Positions 7,135-16,468 of a stretch of DNA of 60,529 nucleotides are shown here, one piece after another. The position numbers and the translations under genes are program-made. Each line of letters begins with the position of its first letter. Within the stretch, counting starts at the first letter, position 1. The stretch covers positions 1 through 60,529 of the forward strand of contig NZ_JAGINM010000033.1 in assembly GCF_017876095.1 (NCBI RefSeq). The letters run 5' to 3'. The notes under the pieces were generated by a model, which was not told where the DNA came from, did no database searches, and saw only the letters and a list, made by a program, of their open reading frames with translations. This stretch comes from Azospirillum agricola. GTDB lineage: Bacteria; Pseudomonadota; Alphaproteobacteria; Azospirillales; Azospirillaceae.

Positions 7135-9609
7135 ATGGCGGCAGTTGGCGCGGGTGCGGGTGTGCGTGTTTCGAAGACGGGCCGGCGGGCTCCCTGGCTG
7201 GGCCGGCTGCTGGCCAGTTCGGTGCTGATCGCGCCGGGCCTCCTGGTCCAGGGCGTTCCGGCCGCCATGGCGCAGGCACAGGCCCAGACGGGAACCGTCG
7301 CCTTCGCCATCGCCCCGCAATCGGTGGACGGCGCGCTCGCCGCCTTCTCGGCCGCGACCCGCATCCAGGTCCTCACCCCCGGCGAGGTGACGCGCGGCGT
7401 CTCCTCCCCCGGCGTCAGCGGCCGGCTCTCGGCGCGCGACGGGCTGAACCGGCTGCTGTCGGGCACCGGGCTCGTCGCCCGCTTCCTGAACGACGAGACG
7501 GTGACGGTCGAGCGCGTCGCGGCGCAGGGCGCCGTCCAGCTCGATCCCGTCCAGGTCGCCGGGGCGGCCACCGCCACCGGCCCCAGCGTGCTGCCCCAGG
7601 CCTACGCCGGCGGGCAGGTGGCGCGCGGCGGGCGGCTCGGCGCGCTCGGCAACCGCGACGTGATGGACGTGCCCTTCAGCGTCACCGCCTACACCGCCGA
7701 GACCGTCCGCAACCAGCAGGCCGAGACCGTCGCCGAGGTGCTCGCCAACGACCCGGCGGTACGCGCCAGCCTCGGCTACGGCAATTTCTCCGAAGCCTTC
7801 GTCATCCGCGGCTTCCCGCTCTACGGCGAGGACATCGCCGTCGACGGGCTCTACGGCATCGCCCCGCGCCAGGTCTCCGCCGCCGACATGTACGAACGGG
7901 TGGAGCTGCTGAAGGGCGCCAACGCGTTCCTGAACGGCGCCGCCCCCAGCGGGACCGGCATCGGCGGCGGCATCAACCTGGTGCCCAAGCGGGCCGACGA
8001 CGAGCCGCTGACCCGGCTGACCGCCAACTACGCGATGGACAGCCGCTTCGGCGGCGCGGTGGATGTCGGCCGCCGCTTCGGTGACGGCGGGATGTTCGGC
8101 GCGCGCGCCAATCTGGTGGCCCGCGACGGCGAGACCGCCGTGGACGGCGAGAAGCGCTCGCTGCTGCTCGGCACGCTGGCGCTGGACTATCGCGGCGAAC
8201 GGGCGCGGGTGACGCTCGACCTCGCCTCGCAGCGCCAGCGGGTCGAAAACGGCCGCCCGGTGGTCCATCTCAACAGCAGCGCCGTGCCCGCGGCGCCCTC
8301 GGCCTCGCGGAACTACGCGCAGCCCTGGACCTATTCGGACATGCGCGACACCTTCGGCCAGCTCCGCGCCGAATACGACATCCTGCCCAACGTCACCGTC
8401 CATGGCGCGCTCGGCCTGCGCCACACGCGGGAGGACGGCGACTACGCCTCGCCCACCGTCACCAGCGCGAACGGCAACGGCACGTCGAACCGCCTGACCG
8501 TGCCGCGCCAGGATTTCGCGTCGAGCGGCCAGATCGGCCTGCGCGCCGAGCAGAGCACCGGCCCGGTTCTGCACCGCCTCGACGTCGGCGCCTCTCTGAT
8601 GCGCACCGCCAACCACAACGGCTTCGAGTTCGGCGCCAGCGCCCCGACGAACCTGTACACCCCGATCATCGTCGCCCGGCCGCGCACGACCTCGGCCGCC
8701 GGCATGACCGGCGAGCCGCCGAAGGTCAGCGAGACCGACCTGAAGAGCTTCTACGCCTCGGACACGCTGTCGATCCTCGACGACCGGGTGTCGCTGACCG
8801 TCGGCCTGCGCCAGCAGAACCTGCACGTCAAGGGCTACAACCGCGCCAGCGGCCTGCGGACCACCAACTACGACGAATCCGCCCTGACCCCGGTGGTCGG
8901 GCTGGTGGTGAAGCCGCTGAAGGAGCTGTCGCTCTACGCCAACCGCATCGAGGGGCTGGCCCAGGGCCCGACCGCGCCGACCACCTCCGTCAATTCGGGC
9001 GAGATCTTCGAGCCCTACAAGTCGGTGCAGTACGAGGTCGGCGGCAAGCTCGACTTCGGCCGCTTCAGCGCCTCGCTGGCCCTGTTCCAGACCTCGCAGC
9101 CGAGCGGCGTCACCGACCCGGTCACCCGCATCTACGGCGTGTCCGGCAAGCAGAAGAACCGCGGCGTCGAGCTGATGCTGTACGGCGAGCCGGTGGACGG
9201 CCTGCGCCTGATCGGCGGCGCCACATTCATCGATCCGGAACTGACCAACACCGGGAACGCCGCGACCGAGGGCAACGACGCGGTCGGCGCGCCGCGCCAA
9301 CAGTTCAACGCCAACGTCGAATGGGACCTGCCCTTCCTGCCGGCCTCGCTGCCGAAGGTGACGCTGACCGGCCGGATGATCCACACCGGGGCGCAGTATG
9401 TGAACGTCGCCAACACCTTGAAGATCCCGAGCTGGACCCGCTTCGACCTGGGCGCGCGGATGACCACGGACATCCAGAACCGGCCGGTGACCTTCCGCGC
9501 GGCGGTGGAGAACGTCGCCGACAAGGCCTATTGGGCGTCCGCCAACGGCGGCTACCTGACCCAGGGCAACCCGCTGACCGCCAAGCTGTCGATGTCGGTC
9601 GATTTCTGA
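7135..9609 (+). CDS. TonB-dependent siderophore receptor with signalling domain
   Basis: Outer-membrane receptor importing a ferric siderophore, energised by TonB. 824 residues. A signal peptide is cut after about residue 45 (AAMA-QAQ). The secretin/TonB N-terminal signalling domain follows (about 53-130: FAIAPQSVDGALAAFSAATRIQVL ... LNRLLSGTGLVARF is split by variable residues), then a TonB box near 134-141 (VQLDPVQV), the plug (DVMDVPFSVTAYTAETV, VELLKGANAFLNG) and the beta barrel ending in KLSMSVDF with the C-terminal Phe. The signalling domain matches the FecR protein encoded upstream. The ligand cannot be told from sequence; hydroxamate or ferrichrome-type receptors are the closest in style. 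Confidence 0.9.
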   Translation: MAAVGAGAGVRVSKTGRRAPWLGRLLASSVLIAPGLLVQGVPAAMAQAQAQTGTVAFAIAPQSVDGALAAFSAATRIQVLTPGEVTRGVSSPGVSGRLSARDGLNRLLSGTGLVARFLNDETVTVERVAAQGAVQLDPVQVAGAATATGPSVLPQAYAGGQVARGGRLGALGNRDVMDVPFSVTAYTAETVRNQQAETVAEVLANDPAVRASLGYGNFSEAFVIRGFPLYGEDIAVDGLYGIAPRQVSAADMYERVELLKGANAFLNGAAPSGTGIGGGINLVPKRADDEPLTRLTANYAMDSRFGGAVDVGRRFGDGGMFGARANLVARDGETAVDGEKRSLLLGTLALDYRGERARVTLDLASQRQRVENGRPVVHLNSSAVPAAPSASRNYAQPWTYSDMRDTFGQLRAEYDILPNVTVHGALGLRHTREDGDYASPTVTSANGNGTSNRLTVPRQDFASSGQIGLRAEQSTGPVLHRLDVGASLMRTANHNGFEFGASAPTNLYTPIIVARPRTTSAAGMTGEPPKVSETDLKSFYASDTLSILDDRVSLTVGLRQQNLHVKGYNRASGLRTTNYDESALTPVVGLVVKPLKELSLYANRIEGLAQGPTAPTTSVNSGEIFEPYKSVQYEVGGKLDFGRFSASLALFQTSQPSGVTDPVTRIYGVSGKQKNRGVELMLYGEPVDGLRLIGGATFIDPELTNTGNAATEGNDAVGAPRQQFNANVEWDLPFLPASLPKVTLTGRMIHTGAQYVNVANTLKIPSWTRFDLGARMTTDIQNRPVTFRAAVENVADKAYWASANGGYLTQGNPLTAKLSMSVDF

Positions 9610-9655
9610 CCGGCGGCACCCGGCGCCAGCCTCCAGCCAGCATGAAGGGCCTGCC

Positions 9656-10807
9656 ATGACCAACCGGACCATCAAGGCGTGGTACCTCGTCCACAAATGG
9701 ACGAGCCTGATCTGCACGCTCTTCATGCTGCTGCTGTGCCTGACCGGACTGCCGCTGATCTTCCATGACGAGATCGACCAGCTCACCGAGGACAATTCGC
9801 TTCCGCCGGTGCCGCCCGGCACGGGGCTGAGGACGCTGGACGACGCGGTGGCGGCGGCGCTGGCCGCCTATCCCGGCGAGCGCGGCCTGTTCCTCAGCTT
9901 CGACGAGGACCGGCCGGTGGTGAACGTCACCACCGGGCCGTCCGCCGGCGCGTCGCGCAAGGAGATGCACATCTCCGCCATCGACCTGCGCACGACGCGC
10001 ATCGTCGGCGAGCTGAACGACGAAAGCGGCTTCATGCACATCATGCTGCGCCTGCACGTCGACCTGTTCGCCGGGCTGCCGGGCGAGCTGTTCCTGGGTT
10101 TCATGGGCTTCCTGCTGTTCGTCGCCACCCTGTCGGGGGTGGTGGTCTACGCCCCCTTCATGCGCAAGCTGCGCTTCGGCACGGTGCGGACGACGCGCAG
10201 CGCCCGGCTGAAATGGCTCGACCTGCACAATCTGCTGGGGATCGTCACCCTGATGTGGGTGTCGGTCGTCGGGCTGACCGGCGTCATCAACACGCTGTCG
10301 GTGCCGCTGGTCGCCTATTGGCGGTCCGACCAGCTCGCCGCGATGGTCGCGCCCTACAAGGACAAGCCGGTGCCCGAGCGCTTCGTCTCGCTCGACGCGG
10401 CGGTGCGCACGGCGATGGAGGCGGCGCCCGGCACCCGGCCGCAGTTCGTCGCCTTTCCCGGCGTGCGCTTCTCCAGCAACCACCATTACGCGGTGTGGCT
10501 GAAGGGGGCGACCCCGGCGACCAACCGCATCCTCACCCCCGCCCTGGTCGACGCCGAGACCGGAGCCCTCACCGCCATGCGCTCCATGCCCTGGTACATG
10601 CTGGCGCTGCGGCTGTCGCAGCCGCTGCATTTCGGCGATTACGGCGGGCTGCCGCTGAAGATCCTGTGGGCGGCGCTGGACGTCGCGGCCATCGTGATCC
10701 TGGGCAGCGGGCTCTATCTGTGGGTCGTTCGGCGGCGGACCTCCGTCGAGGCGCGGCTGCGCGAGGTCGGCGGCGACCGCGTTCCGGCGCCGGGAGCGGC
10801 CGAATGA
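9656..10807 (+). CDS. PepSY-associated membrane protein
   Basis: Inner-membrane protein of the PepSY_TM family, often encoded next to ferric siderophore receptors and thought to help iron reduction or release. 383 residues, with four hydrophobic helices: about 17-37 (TSLICTLFMLLLCLTGLPLI), 142-165 (LFLGFMGFLLFVATLSGVVV), 193-215 (LLGIVTLMWVSVVGLTGVI) and 337-358 (AALDVAAIVILGSGLYLWVV). Family histidines (WYLVHKWTS, LRLHVDLF, LDLHNLLG) are present. The ATG follows the receptor stop by 46 bases and its TGA overlaps the next gene as ATGA, so the genes are co-transcribed. Confidence 0.85.
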   Translation: MTNRTIKAWYLVHKWTSLICTLFMLLLCLTGLPLIFHDEIDQLTEDNSLPPVPPGTGLRTLDDAVAAALAAYPGERGLFLSFDEDRPVVNVTTGPSAGASRKEMHISAIDLRTTRIVGELNDESGFMHIMLRLHVDLFAGLPGELFLGFMGFLLFVATLSGVVVYAPFMRKLRFGTVRTTRSARLKWLDLHNLLGIVTLMWVSVVGLTGVINTLSVPLVAYWRSDQLAAMVAPYKDKPVPERFVSLDAAVRTAMEAAPGTRPQFVAFPGVRFSSNHHYAVWLKGATPATNRILTPALVDAETGALTAMRSMPWYMLALRLSQPLHFGDYGGLPLKILWAALDVAAIVILGSGLYLWVVRRRTSVEARLREVGGDRVPAPGAAE

Positions 10808-11001
10808 AGCGCGCCGCTCCCCCGCCCGCCCCGCTGCCCCCGCGCGCCATCTTCGGGGTTCCCCTCCTCATCGCGCTCGCCACCATCGTCGGTCTGGTCG
10901 CGGCGCTGCTCGACGACGGGCTGTACGACGCCGTGTCCTGGGCCGCCCTGCTGGTGCCGCTGCTGGTGATCGGCTGGGCGCTGCGCTGCCGGCGGAGTTG
11001 A
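10804..11001 (+). CDS. Small two-helix membrane protein
   Basis: 65 residues with two predicted membrane helices (FGVPLLIALATIVGLVAALL and AVSWAALLVPLLVIGWALR) separated by a short acidic loop DDGLYD. Such short proteins frequently follow receptor and PepSY genes in siderophore loci; no function is established. Start ATG overlaps the preceding stop codon. Confidence 0.75.
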   Translation: MKRAAPPPAPLPPRAIFGVPLLIALATIVGLVAALLDDGLYDAVSWAALLVPLLVIGWALRCRRS

Positions 11002-11159
11002 GGGCCGCCGCGCCTCACGCTTCGGTGCGGGCCGAAGCACCCGGCGGGCGCGCCGACCGGCGGTTGGCGATAATATTTGAATTTCTCGGCCCTTATCGTA
11101 TCCTTCGGCGCCCCCGGATGTCGGCGCTCGGCGGCGAGCCCGCGTTTCCGAACCATTGT

Positions 11160-11188
11160 CCACCCGGCCGGTGTCCACCCGGCCGGTG
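11160..11188. repeat. Two tandem 14/15-base repeats plus GGAT run
   Basis: CCACCCGGCCGGTG occurs at 11160-11173 and 11175-11188, followed by about three GGAT units. Located in the leader before valS; each unit is itself partly palindromic (CACCCGGCCGGTG). Significance unknown. Confidence 0.7.
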
Positions 11189-11269
11189 GATGGATGGATG
11201 GGGTCGGGGCCTTGCCGTTCGGAACGTGAAACGCCGCGCCAGTCTTAACCGCCAAACAAAATCGAGCGC

Positions 11270-13849
11270 ATGGGAATGAGTGGGACACTTGCTGACAAGT
11301 ACGACTTCAAGGTTGCCGAGGCGGACTGCCAGGAATCCTGGAAGCGCCTGAACACGTACGCCTGGGACGCCACCGCGCCCAAGAGCGAGTCGTACATCAT
11401 CGACACCCCGCCGCCCACCGTGTCCGGCTATCTGCACATGGGGCACATCTACAGCTACACGCAGACCGACCTCACCGCCCGCTACATGCGGATGGCCGGC
11501 CGCAACGTGTTCTACCCCATCGGCTTCGACGACAACGGCCTGCCGACCGAGCGTCTGGTCGAGGCGACCCGCAAGATCCGCGCCACCGACATGTCGCGCG
11601 AGGAATTCGTCGCCATCTGCCACGAGGTGGTGCAGCAGTCCGAGGAGGACTTCCGCAAGCTGTTCCGCTCCATCGGCCTCAGCGTCGACTGGGCGCAGGA
11701 ATACCAGACCATCAGCCCGACCAGCATGAAGCTGTCGCAGATGTCGGCGCTGGACCTGTTCAAGAAGGGCCACCTGTACCGCACTTGGCAGCCGACCCTG
11801 TGGGACCCCGTGGACCGCACCGCCCTGGCCCAGGCCGAGGTGGTCGACAAGGAGGTCGCCAGCTCGATGTGGGAGCTGGCCTTCGGGCTGGAGGGCGGCG
11901 GCGAGGTGGTGATCGCCACCACCCGTCCGGAGCTGCTCGGCGCCTGCTGCGCCCTGTTCATCCATCCCGACCACCCGAAGGCGGCCGGGCTGCTGGGCCG
12001 CAACGCGATCTCGCCGCTGTTCCAGGTTCCGGTGCCGATCCTCGCCGACGAGCGCGCCGACCCGGAAAAGGGCACCGGCATCGTCATGTGCTGCACCTTC
12101 GGCGACACCACCGACATCGAGTGGTGGCGCGAGCACAAGCTGCCGACCCGCGTCATCCTCGACAAGAACGGCCGCCTCACCGGGCTGGAGCGCATCGGCG
12201 CCAGCGCCGACTGGCCGTCGCTGGACCAGGATTCCGCCCAGGCGGCGGCCGCCGAGCTGACCGGCCTCAAGGTCAACGCGGCCCGCGCCAAGACCATCGA
12301 GCTGCTGACCGCCCGCGATCTGGTGCGCGGCAGCACGGCGGTCAACCGCATGGTGCCGTCGGCCGAGCGCTCCGGCGCGCCGCTGGAAATCCTGGTGACG
12401 CCGCAGTGGTTCGTGCGCGTGCTGGACAAGAAGGACGACCTGCTCAAGATCGGCAGCGAGATCGCCTGGTACCCGCCCTACATGCAGGTGCGCTACGACC
12501 GCTGGGTCGAGAACCTGAAGTGGGACTGGTGCATCTCGCGCCAGCGCTACTTCGGCGTGCCCTTCCCCTTCTGGTACTCCAAGCGGCCGGGCGAGGAGGG
12601 CAAGGTGCTGTTCGCCGACGTGGCGGACCTGCCGGTCAATCCGCTGACCGACCTGCCGCGCGGCTACACCGCCGACGAGGTCGAGCCCGATCCCGACGTG
12701 ATGGACACCTGGGCCACCAGCTCGGTGTCGCCCCAGCTCAACAGCCGCGCGGTGGCCCCCGGCTTCGAGGTCGACAGCGAGCGGCACGACAAGCTGTTCC
12801 CGGCGACCATGCGCCCGCAGGCCCATGAGATCATCCGCACCTGGGCCTTCTACACCATCGTCAAATCGTACCTGCACGAGGGCAAGGCGCCCTGGAAGGA
12901 CATCACCATCAGCGGCTGGTGCCTCGCCCAGGACCGCTCGAAGATGTCCAAGTCCAAGGGCAACGTCGTCACCCCCGACAGCCTGCTGGAGCGCTACGGC
13001 GCCGACGTGGTGCGCTACTGGACGGCGACCTCGCGCCTCGGCCTCGACACCGCCCTGTCGGAGGACGTGCTGAAGGTCGGCAAGCGGCTGACCACCAAGC
13101 TGTGGAACGCCACCCGCTTCGTCTCGATGCAGCTGAAGGACTTCGACGGCGCCCCGTCCACCCCCAAGGAGGACGTGGCCAAGGGCATCATCGTCTGCCC
13201 GGTCGACCAATGGATCCTGACCAAGCTGTCCGAAGTCGTCCGGGGGGCGGGCGAGCTGTTCGAGAAGTACGAATACGCCGATGCCCTGCATCTGATCGAG
13301 CGCTTCTTCTGGAACGACTTCTGCGACAACTACCTGGAACTGTCGAAGGGCCGCGCCTATTCCGACGTGGGCAACGAGGCCGAGCACCGCTCGGCCCAGT
13401 ACACGCTGTGGCATTGCCTGGAGACGATGCTGCGGCTGTTCGCGCCGACCCTGCCCTACATGACCGAGACGCTCTACCAGGGCCTGTTCCCCGGCCGGTC
13501 GCCGTCGATCCACAACCGGGGCAACTGGCCGAAGGCGGACGACCAGTTCGCCTCGGCGTCGGCCGAACTGGCCGGCGAGGCCTGCGTCGGCATCCTGGCC
13601 GCCGTCCGCAAGGCCAAGAGCGACCGTCAGGTGTCGCTGAAGACTCCGCTGGCCTGGCTGCGCGTCGCTCCCGGCGCCACCCCGCCGGACGGCGCGCGGG
13701 AGCTGGTCGCCTCGATCACCGGCGATCTGGCCGCCACCGTCGGCGCCAGCCTGGTGGAATGGGCGGATTCCCTGGAGGGCGAGACGGTGCCCACCCAGGA
13801 TTCGGCCTTCGCGCTTCAGCTCGAATTCGCCGCTCCCGCCCAGGAGTAG
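11270..13849 (+). CDS. valS: Valyl-tRNA synthetase, archaeal/rickettsial type
   Basis: Charges tRNA-Val with valine. 859 residues. Class I signatures: HMGH at 56-59 and KMSKS at 558-562; the editing domain carries ATTRPELLGAC and CTFGDTTDIEWW; the anticodon domain begins near 620. Segments such as DTPPPTVSGYLHMGH, FYPIGFDDNGLPTERLVE and DTWATSSVSPQL match the archaeal-like ValS known from Rickettsia, not the usual bacterial enzyme with its C-terminal coiled-coil arm, which is absent here. It stands alone. I start at ATG 11270; ATG 11276 is equally possible. Whether the genome also holds a bacterial-type valS cannot be seen. Confidence 0.92.
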   Translation: MGMSGTLADKYDFKVAEADCQESWKRLNTYAWDATAPKSESYIIDTPPPTVSGYLHMGHIYSYTQTDLTARYMRMAGRNVFYPIGFDDNGLPTERLVEATRKIRATDMSREEFVAICHEVVQQSEEDFRKLFRSIGLSVDWAQEYQTISPTSMKLSQMSALDLFKKGHLYRTWQPTLWDPVDRTALAQAEVVDKEVASSMWELAFGLEGGGEVVIATTRPELLGACCALFIHPDHPKAAGLLGRNAISPLFQVPVPILADERADPEKGTGIVMCCTFGDTTDIEWWREHKLPTRVILDKNGRLTGLERIGASADWPSLDQDSAQAAAAELTGLKVNAARAKTIELLTARDLVRGSTAVNRMVPSAERSGAPLEILVTPQWFVRVLDKKDDLLKIGSEIAWYPPYMQVRYDRWVENLKWDWCISRQRYFGVPFPFWYSKRPGEEGKVLFADVADLPVNPLTDLPRGYTADEVEPDPDVMDTWATSSVSPQLNSRAVAPGFEVDSERHDKLFPATMRPQAHEIIRTWAFYTIVKSYLHEGKAPWKDITISGWCLAQDRSKMSKSKGNVVTPDSLLERYGADVVRYWTATSRLGLDTALSEDVLKVGKRLTTKLWNATRFVSMQLKDFDGAPSTPKEDVAKGIIVCPVDQWILTKLSEVVRGAGELFEKYEYADALHLIERFFWNDFCDNYLELSKGRAYSDVGNEAEHRSAQYTLWHCLETMLRLFAPTLPYMTETLYQGLFPGRSPSIHNRGNWPKADDQFASASAELAGEACVGILAAVRKAKSDRQVSLKTPLAWLRVAPGATPPDGARELVASITGDLAATVGASLVEWADSLEGETVPTQDSAFALQLEFAAPAQE

Positions 13850-14058
13850 GCGTTCGGCAGGCGTTTCGCTACCGGGGCCGTCCAGCATGGACGGCCCCAC
13901 GCCCACCCGTCATCCCAGCGTGAAGACCTCGCGCACGGCCGGCCGCACGGAACCGCCGCCGTCCGCGCCGGAAAGCATCCCGCGATCCATTGCGGCCTCC
14001 CCATTTTCGCGGATCGTCGAGACCGGAACGGGAGGCCGGGGCGCAAGACGGCTGGGTG

Positions 14059-14919
14059 CTAGACCATCGAATCCAGCTCGCGGCGGCGCGCGTCCGACAG
14101 GCCGAGGCGGGAGGCCAGATAGGCGAGATACTGGCGATCGACCTCGCTGCCGCCGCGCACCGCCAGTTCGGAGGCGAGATAGATCTGCTCGGCCGTCTCC
14201 GGATCGCGGGCCTCGCGGACGATGTCGTCCATCGGCCGCGGCGCGCGCAGTTCGGCCTCGACGATCCGGCGGTCCTCCGGTTCGGCCTGGGCCGCGTCGA
14301 GGCTGTCGAGGATGCGCCGCTGCTCGTCGGGCGAGATGCGGCCGTCGGCGTTCGCCGCCGCGATCATGGCGCGGATCAGCAGAAGCGCCTTGGCGTCGCC
14401 GAGGTCGGGCTCGGGCTCGGGCGTGCCGCCGCGCAGCACCCCGGCCAGACGGTCGCCCAAGCCACCGGCAAGACCACCCACGGACGATCCGCCCGAAGCA
14501 CCACCCGAGGCACCACCAAGCGCGCCGCCCAGGATGCCGCCCAGGCCGAAGCGGTCGAGGATGCCTCCCAGCGGCCCGCCGACCGTCGAACCGGAAGGCG
14601 TCCCGAAGGCTCCCGGTGCCGGGCCGGGCGCCGGGCCGGGCGCCGACGGGTAGGAACCGGGGGCTCCAGGCTGCTTCTGGCCGTCCTGATAGGCCCGGTA
14701 GGCGAGATAGGCCAGCGAGGCGAGCCCCGCCTTCTGGAACAGCCCCATGCCGCCGGCGGCGGCCGGAAGACCGTGGCCGTAATGGCCCTTCTTGAACGCC
14801 TTCCTGCCCTTCTTGCCGAGAAGCAGGGGCATCGCGGCGGCAAAGGCCGGTCCCCGGCCGGTGCGGCCGGCCATCCCGTTGGCCAGGATGACGCCGAGGA
14901 CTTTGCTCAGGTTGCTCAT
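14059..14919 (-). CDS. DUF533/TerB-like protein
   Basis: 286 residues of the DUF533 family (YebE-like), thought to have a TerB-like helical fold; cellular role unknown. The N-terminal half contains a hydrophobic segment around residues 65-85 (GLFQKAGLASLAYLAYRAYQ) and a long Gly/Pro/Ala-rich low-complexity linker (about 90-175). The C-terminal half holds the TerB-like domain: KALLLIRAMIAAANADGRIS, DEQRRILDSLDAA and the end block YLAYLASRLGLSDARRRELDS. The domain includes the acidic DGRISPDE motif that may bind metal. No operon partner; it converges with valS. Confidence 0.8.
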   Translation of the reverse strand: MSNLSKVLGVILANGMAGRTGRGPAFAAAMPLLLGKKGRKAFKKGHYGHGLPAAAGGMGLFQKAGLASLAYLAYRAYQDGQKQPGAPGSYPSAPGPAPGPAPGAFGTPSGSTVGGPLGGILDRFGLGGILGGALGGASGGASGGSSVGGLAGGLGDRLAGVLRGGTPEPEPDLGDAKALLLIRAMIAAANADGRISPDEQRRILDSLDAAQAEPEDRRIVEAELRAPRPMDDIVREARDPETAEQIYLASELAVRGGSEVDRQYLAYLASRLGLSDARRRELDSMV

Positions 14920-15034
14920 CGCTCTCTCTCCCGCTGGGTCTGGCCTGCTGGTCCTGGAGCGGTCGCCCTCCCGCTACAGGACCGGGAGCAGAAGAGATGG
15001 GGACGTTTCGGGCGGTTGAAACCCGGCTTCCCCC

Positions 15035-15715
15035 TCAAGAGTCCTGGAGCGGATCGGCAGCGGGCTCGATCCGGTAGGCACAGCGCCGCTCGCCGGCCAG
15101 GATGTGCTCCATGCGCCGCACGCGGGCGCCCTGCCCGATCACCGTCTGGAAGACCGACAGCTCGGCGCGGCAGAAATCCTGGCAGGCGGCGGCGGCGGCG
15201 CAGATCGGGCAGTGGTTCTCGACGAGGAACAGCGCGCCATCCGCCTCCTCCCCCCATTCCGCCATGTAGCCTTCGCGGTCGCGGATCGCGGCCAGCCCCG
15301 CGACGCGGTCGCCCAGCCCAGCCAGCCCGGCCAGTTCGGCCTCGTAGGCGGCCGTGGCGTCGGCCTCCCGCGCCGCGATCAGCGCATCGAGCGCCGGCGG
15401 CCCGAACTTCGCCTGGACGGCCTGGAGCAGTTGCACGGCCAGCTCCGCGTGGGCGTTCGGAAAGCGGTCATGCCCGGCCTCCGTCAGTTGCCAGAGCTGG
15501 GCGGGCCGCCCGACCCCGCGCGGCTGGGTCCGCGCCTCCGCCAACCCCTCCGCCGCGAGCTTGCCAAGCTGCTGGCGCGCGTTTTCCGGCGTCGTCCCGA
15601 GCGCGCGGCCGAGGTCGGCCGTGGTCTGCGGGCCACGGGTCTTCAGGAGGGTCAGCAGCCGGTCGGCCACCGGACGCGGCGACCAGCCCCCATTTTCCAA
15701 GTCAGAACTTGACAT
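15035..15715 (-). CDS. SufR-like HTH regulator with candidate Fe-S cysteines
   Basis: Predicted DNA-binding repressor of the SufR group (ArsR/MarR-like winged helix plus iron-sulfur ligands). 226 residues. Winged helix at about 12-75 (RLLTLLKTRGPQTTADLGRALG, ENARQQLGKLAAEGLAE, GVGRPAQLWQLTEAG). Near the C-terminus HCPICAAAAACQDFC and ERRCAYRI offer the cysteines and histidine that bind a cluster in SufR. It diverges from sodB, and two matching palindromes lie in its start region, so self-control and control of sodB by Fe-S or oxidative state is a reasonable inference. I start at the ATG complementing 15713-15715; a start 16 codons further upstream is possible. Confidence 0.75.
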   Translation of the reverse strand: MSSSDLENGGWSPRPVADRLLTLLKTRGPQTTADLGRALGTTPENARQQLGKLAAEGLAEARTQPRGVGRPAQLWQLTEAGHDRFPNAHAELAVQLLQAVQAKFGPPALDALIAAREADATAAYEAELAGLAGLGDRVAGLAAIRDREGYMAEWGEEADGALFLVENHCPICAAAAACQDFCRAELSVFQTVIGQGARVRRMEHILAGERRCAYRIEPAADPLQDS

Positions 15716-15751
15716 ATTCTCCCGCAGCCAATAAACCAAGAATGCACTTGG
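15697..15751. promoter_or_regulatory. Two matching inverted repeats, probable operators
   Basis: CCAAG-N6-CTTGA at 15697-15712 and CCAAG-N6-CTTGG at 15736-15751, centres 39 bases apart, in the space between the SufR-like gene and sodB. The first covers codons 2-6 of the regulator as annotated, immediately after its ATG, so the true start could also lie elsewhere. Likely binding sites for the regulator. Confidence 0.55.
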
Positions 15752-15850
15752 AAATCTAGCCATTCGGCCCGCCCGAGTCCATGGGGCATGGTTCGCGGAC
15801 CGCTCATGGGTCGGTCCATGGCCGGACGGCTTCACGGTAAGGAGGAAACG

Positions 15851-16468
15851 ATGACCGCTGCGTTCGTTCTGCCCGACCTGCCCTACGCCCCGGACGCGCT
15901 CGGGCCGGCGATGTCGCTGGAAACCATGACGCTGCATCACGGCAAGCACCACGCCGCCTACGTCGCCAAGCTCAACGAGCTGGTGCCCGGTTCGGCCTTC
16001 GCCGGGCTGCCGCTCGACGCGCTCGTCCAGAAATCCTTCGCCGACAAGGCGTCGCCGGCCATCTTCAACAACGCCGGCCAGCATTGGAACCACATCCATT
16101 TCTGGAGCTGGATGAAGCCGAACGGCGGCGGATCGGTGCCCGGTGCGCTGGAGACGCGCCTGATCGACAGCTTCGGCTCGGTCGCCGCCTTCAAGGACGG
16201 CTTCGTGAAGGAGGGGGTCGCCCAGTTCGGCTCCGGCTGGGTCTGGCTCACCGAGGAGGCGGACGGGCGGCTGGCCCTGATGCGCACGCCGAACGGCGAG
16301 AATCCGCTGGCGCACGGCCGGCACGCGCTGCTCGGCTGCGACGTCTGGGAGCACGCCTATTACGTCGACTACCGCAACCGGCGCCCCGACTATCTCGCCG
16401 CCTTCCTGGACCAGCTCGTCGACTGGGAGGCGGTGGCCTCGCGCCTGGAAGGGAAACCGGCCGCCTGA
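15851..16468 (+). CDS. sodB: Superoxide dismutase, Fe type
   Basis: Converts superoxide to oxygen and hydrogen peroxide in the cytoplasm. 205 residues, normal length. Metal ligands by alignment: His29 in TLHHGKHH, His81 in QHWNH, Asp164 and His168 in DVWEH. Gln77 in NAGQHWNH is in the position characteristic of iron enzymes rather than manganese ones. A strong ribosome site GGAGG lies at 15841-15845, 5 bases before the ATG, and decides the start over upstream in-frame ATGs. The divergent SufR-like regulator and its palindromes suggest regulation by iron-sulfur or redox status. Confidence 0.93.
   Translation: MTAAFVLPDLPYAPDALGPAMSLETMTLHHGKHHAAYVAKLNELVPGSAFAGLPLDALVQKSFADKASPAIFNNAGQHWNHIHFWSWMKPNGGGSVPGALETRLIDSFGSVAAFKDGFVKEGVAQFGSGWVWLTEEADGRLALMRTPNGENPLAHGRHALLGCDVWEHAYYVDYRNRRPDYLAAFLDQLVDWEAVASRLEGKPAA

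Noticed and set aside
6943..9822. 959-codon open frame on the minus strand opposite the TonB receptor
   Set aside because: Arg/Gly/Ala/Val-rich shadow produced by GC-rich third positions; the plus-strand receptor has clear domains.
11093..13906. 937-codon open frame opposite valS
   Set aside because: No domain pattern, low-complexity composition, fully antisense to a conserved gene.
14400..14660. Repetitive Gly/Pro/Ala stretch as a CRISPR-like or satellite repeat
   Set aside because: It is the low-complexity linker of the DUF533 protein; no regular repeat and spacer pattern. No CRISPR array seen anywhere.
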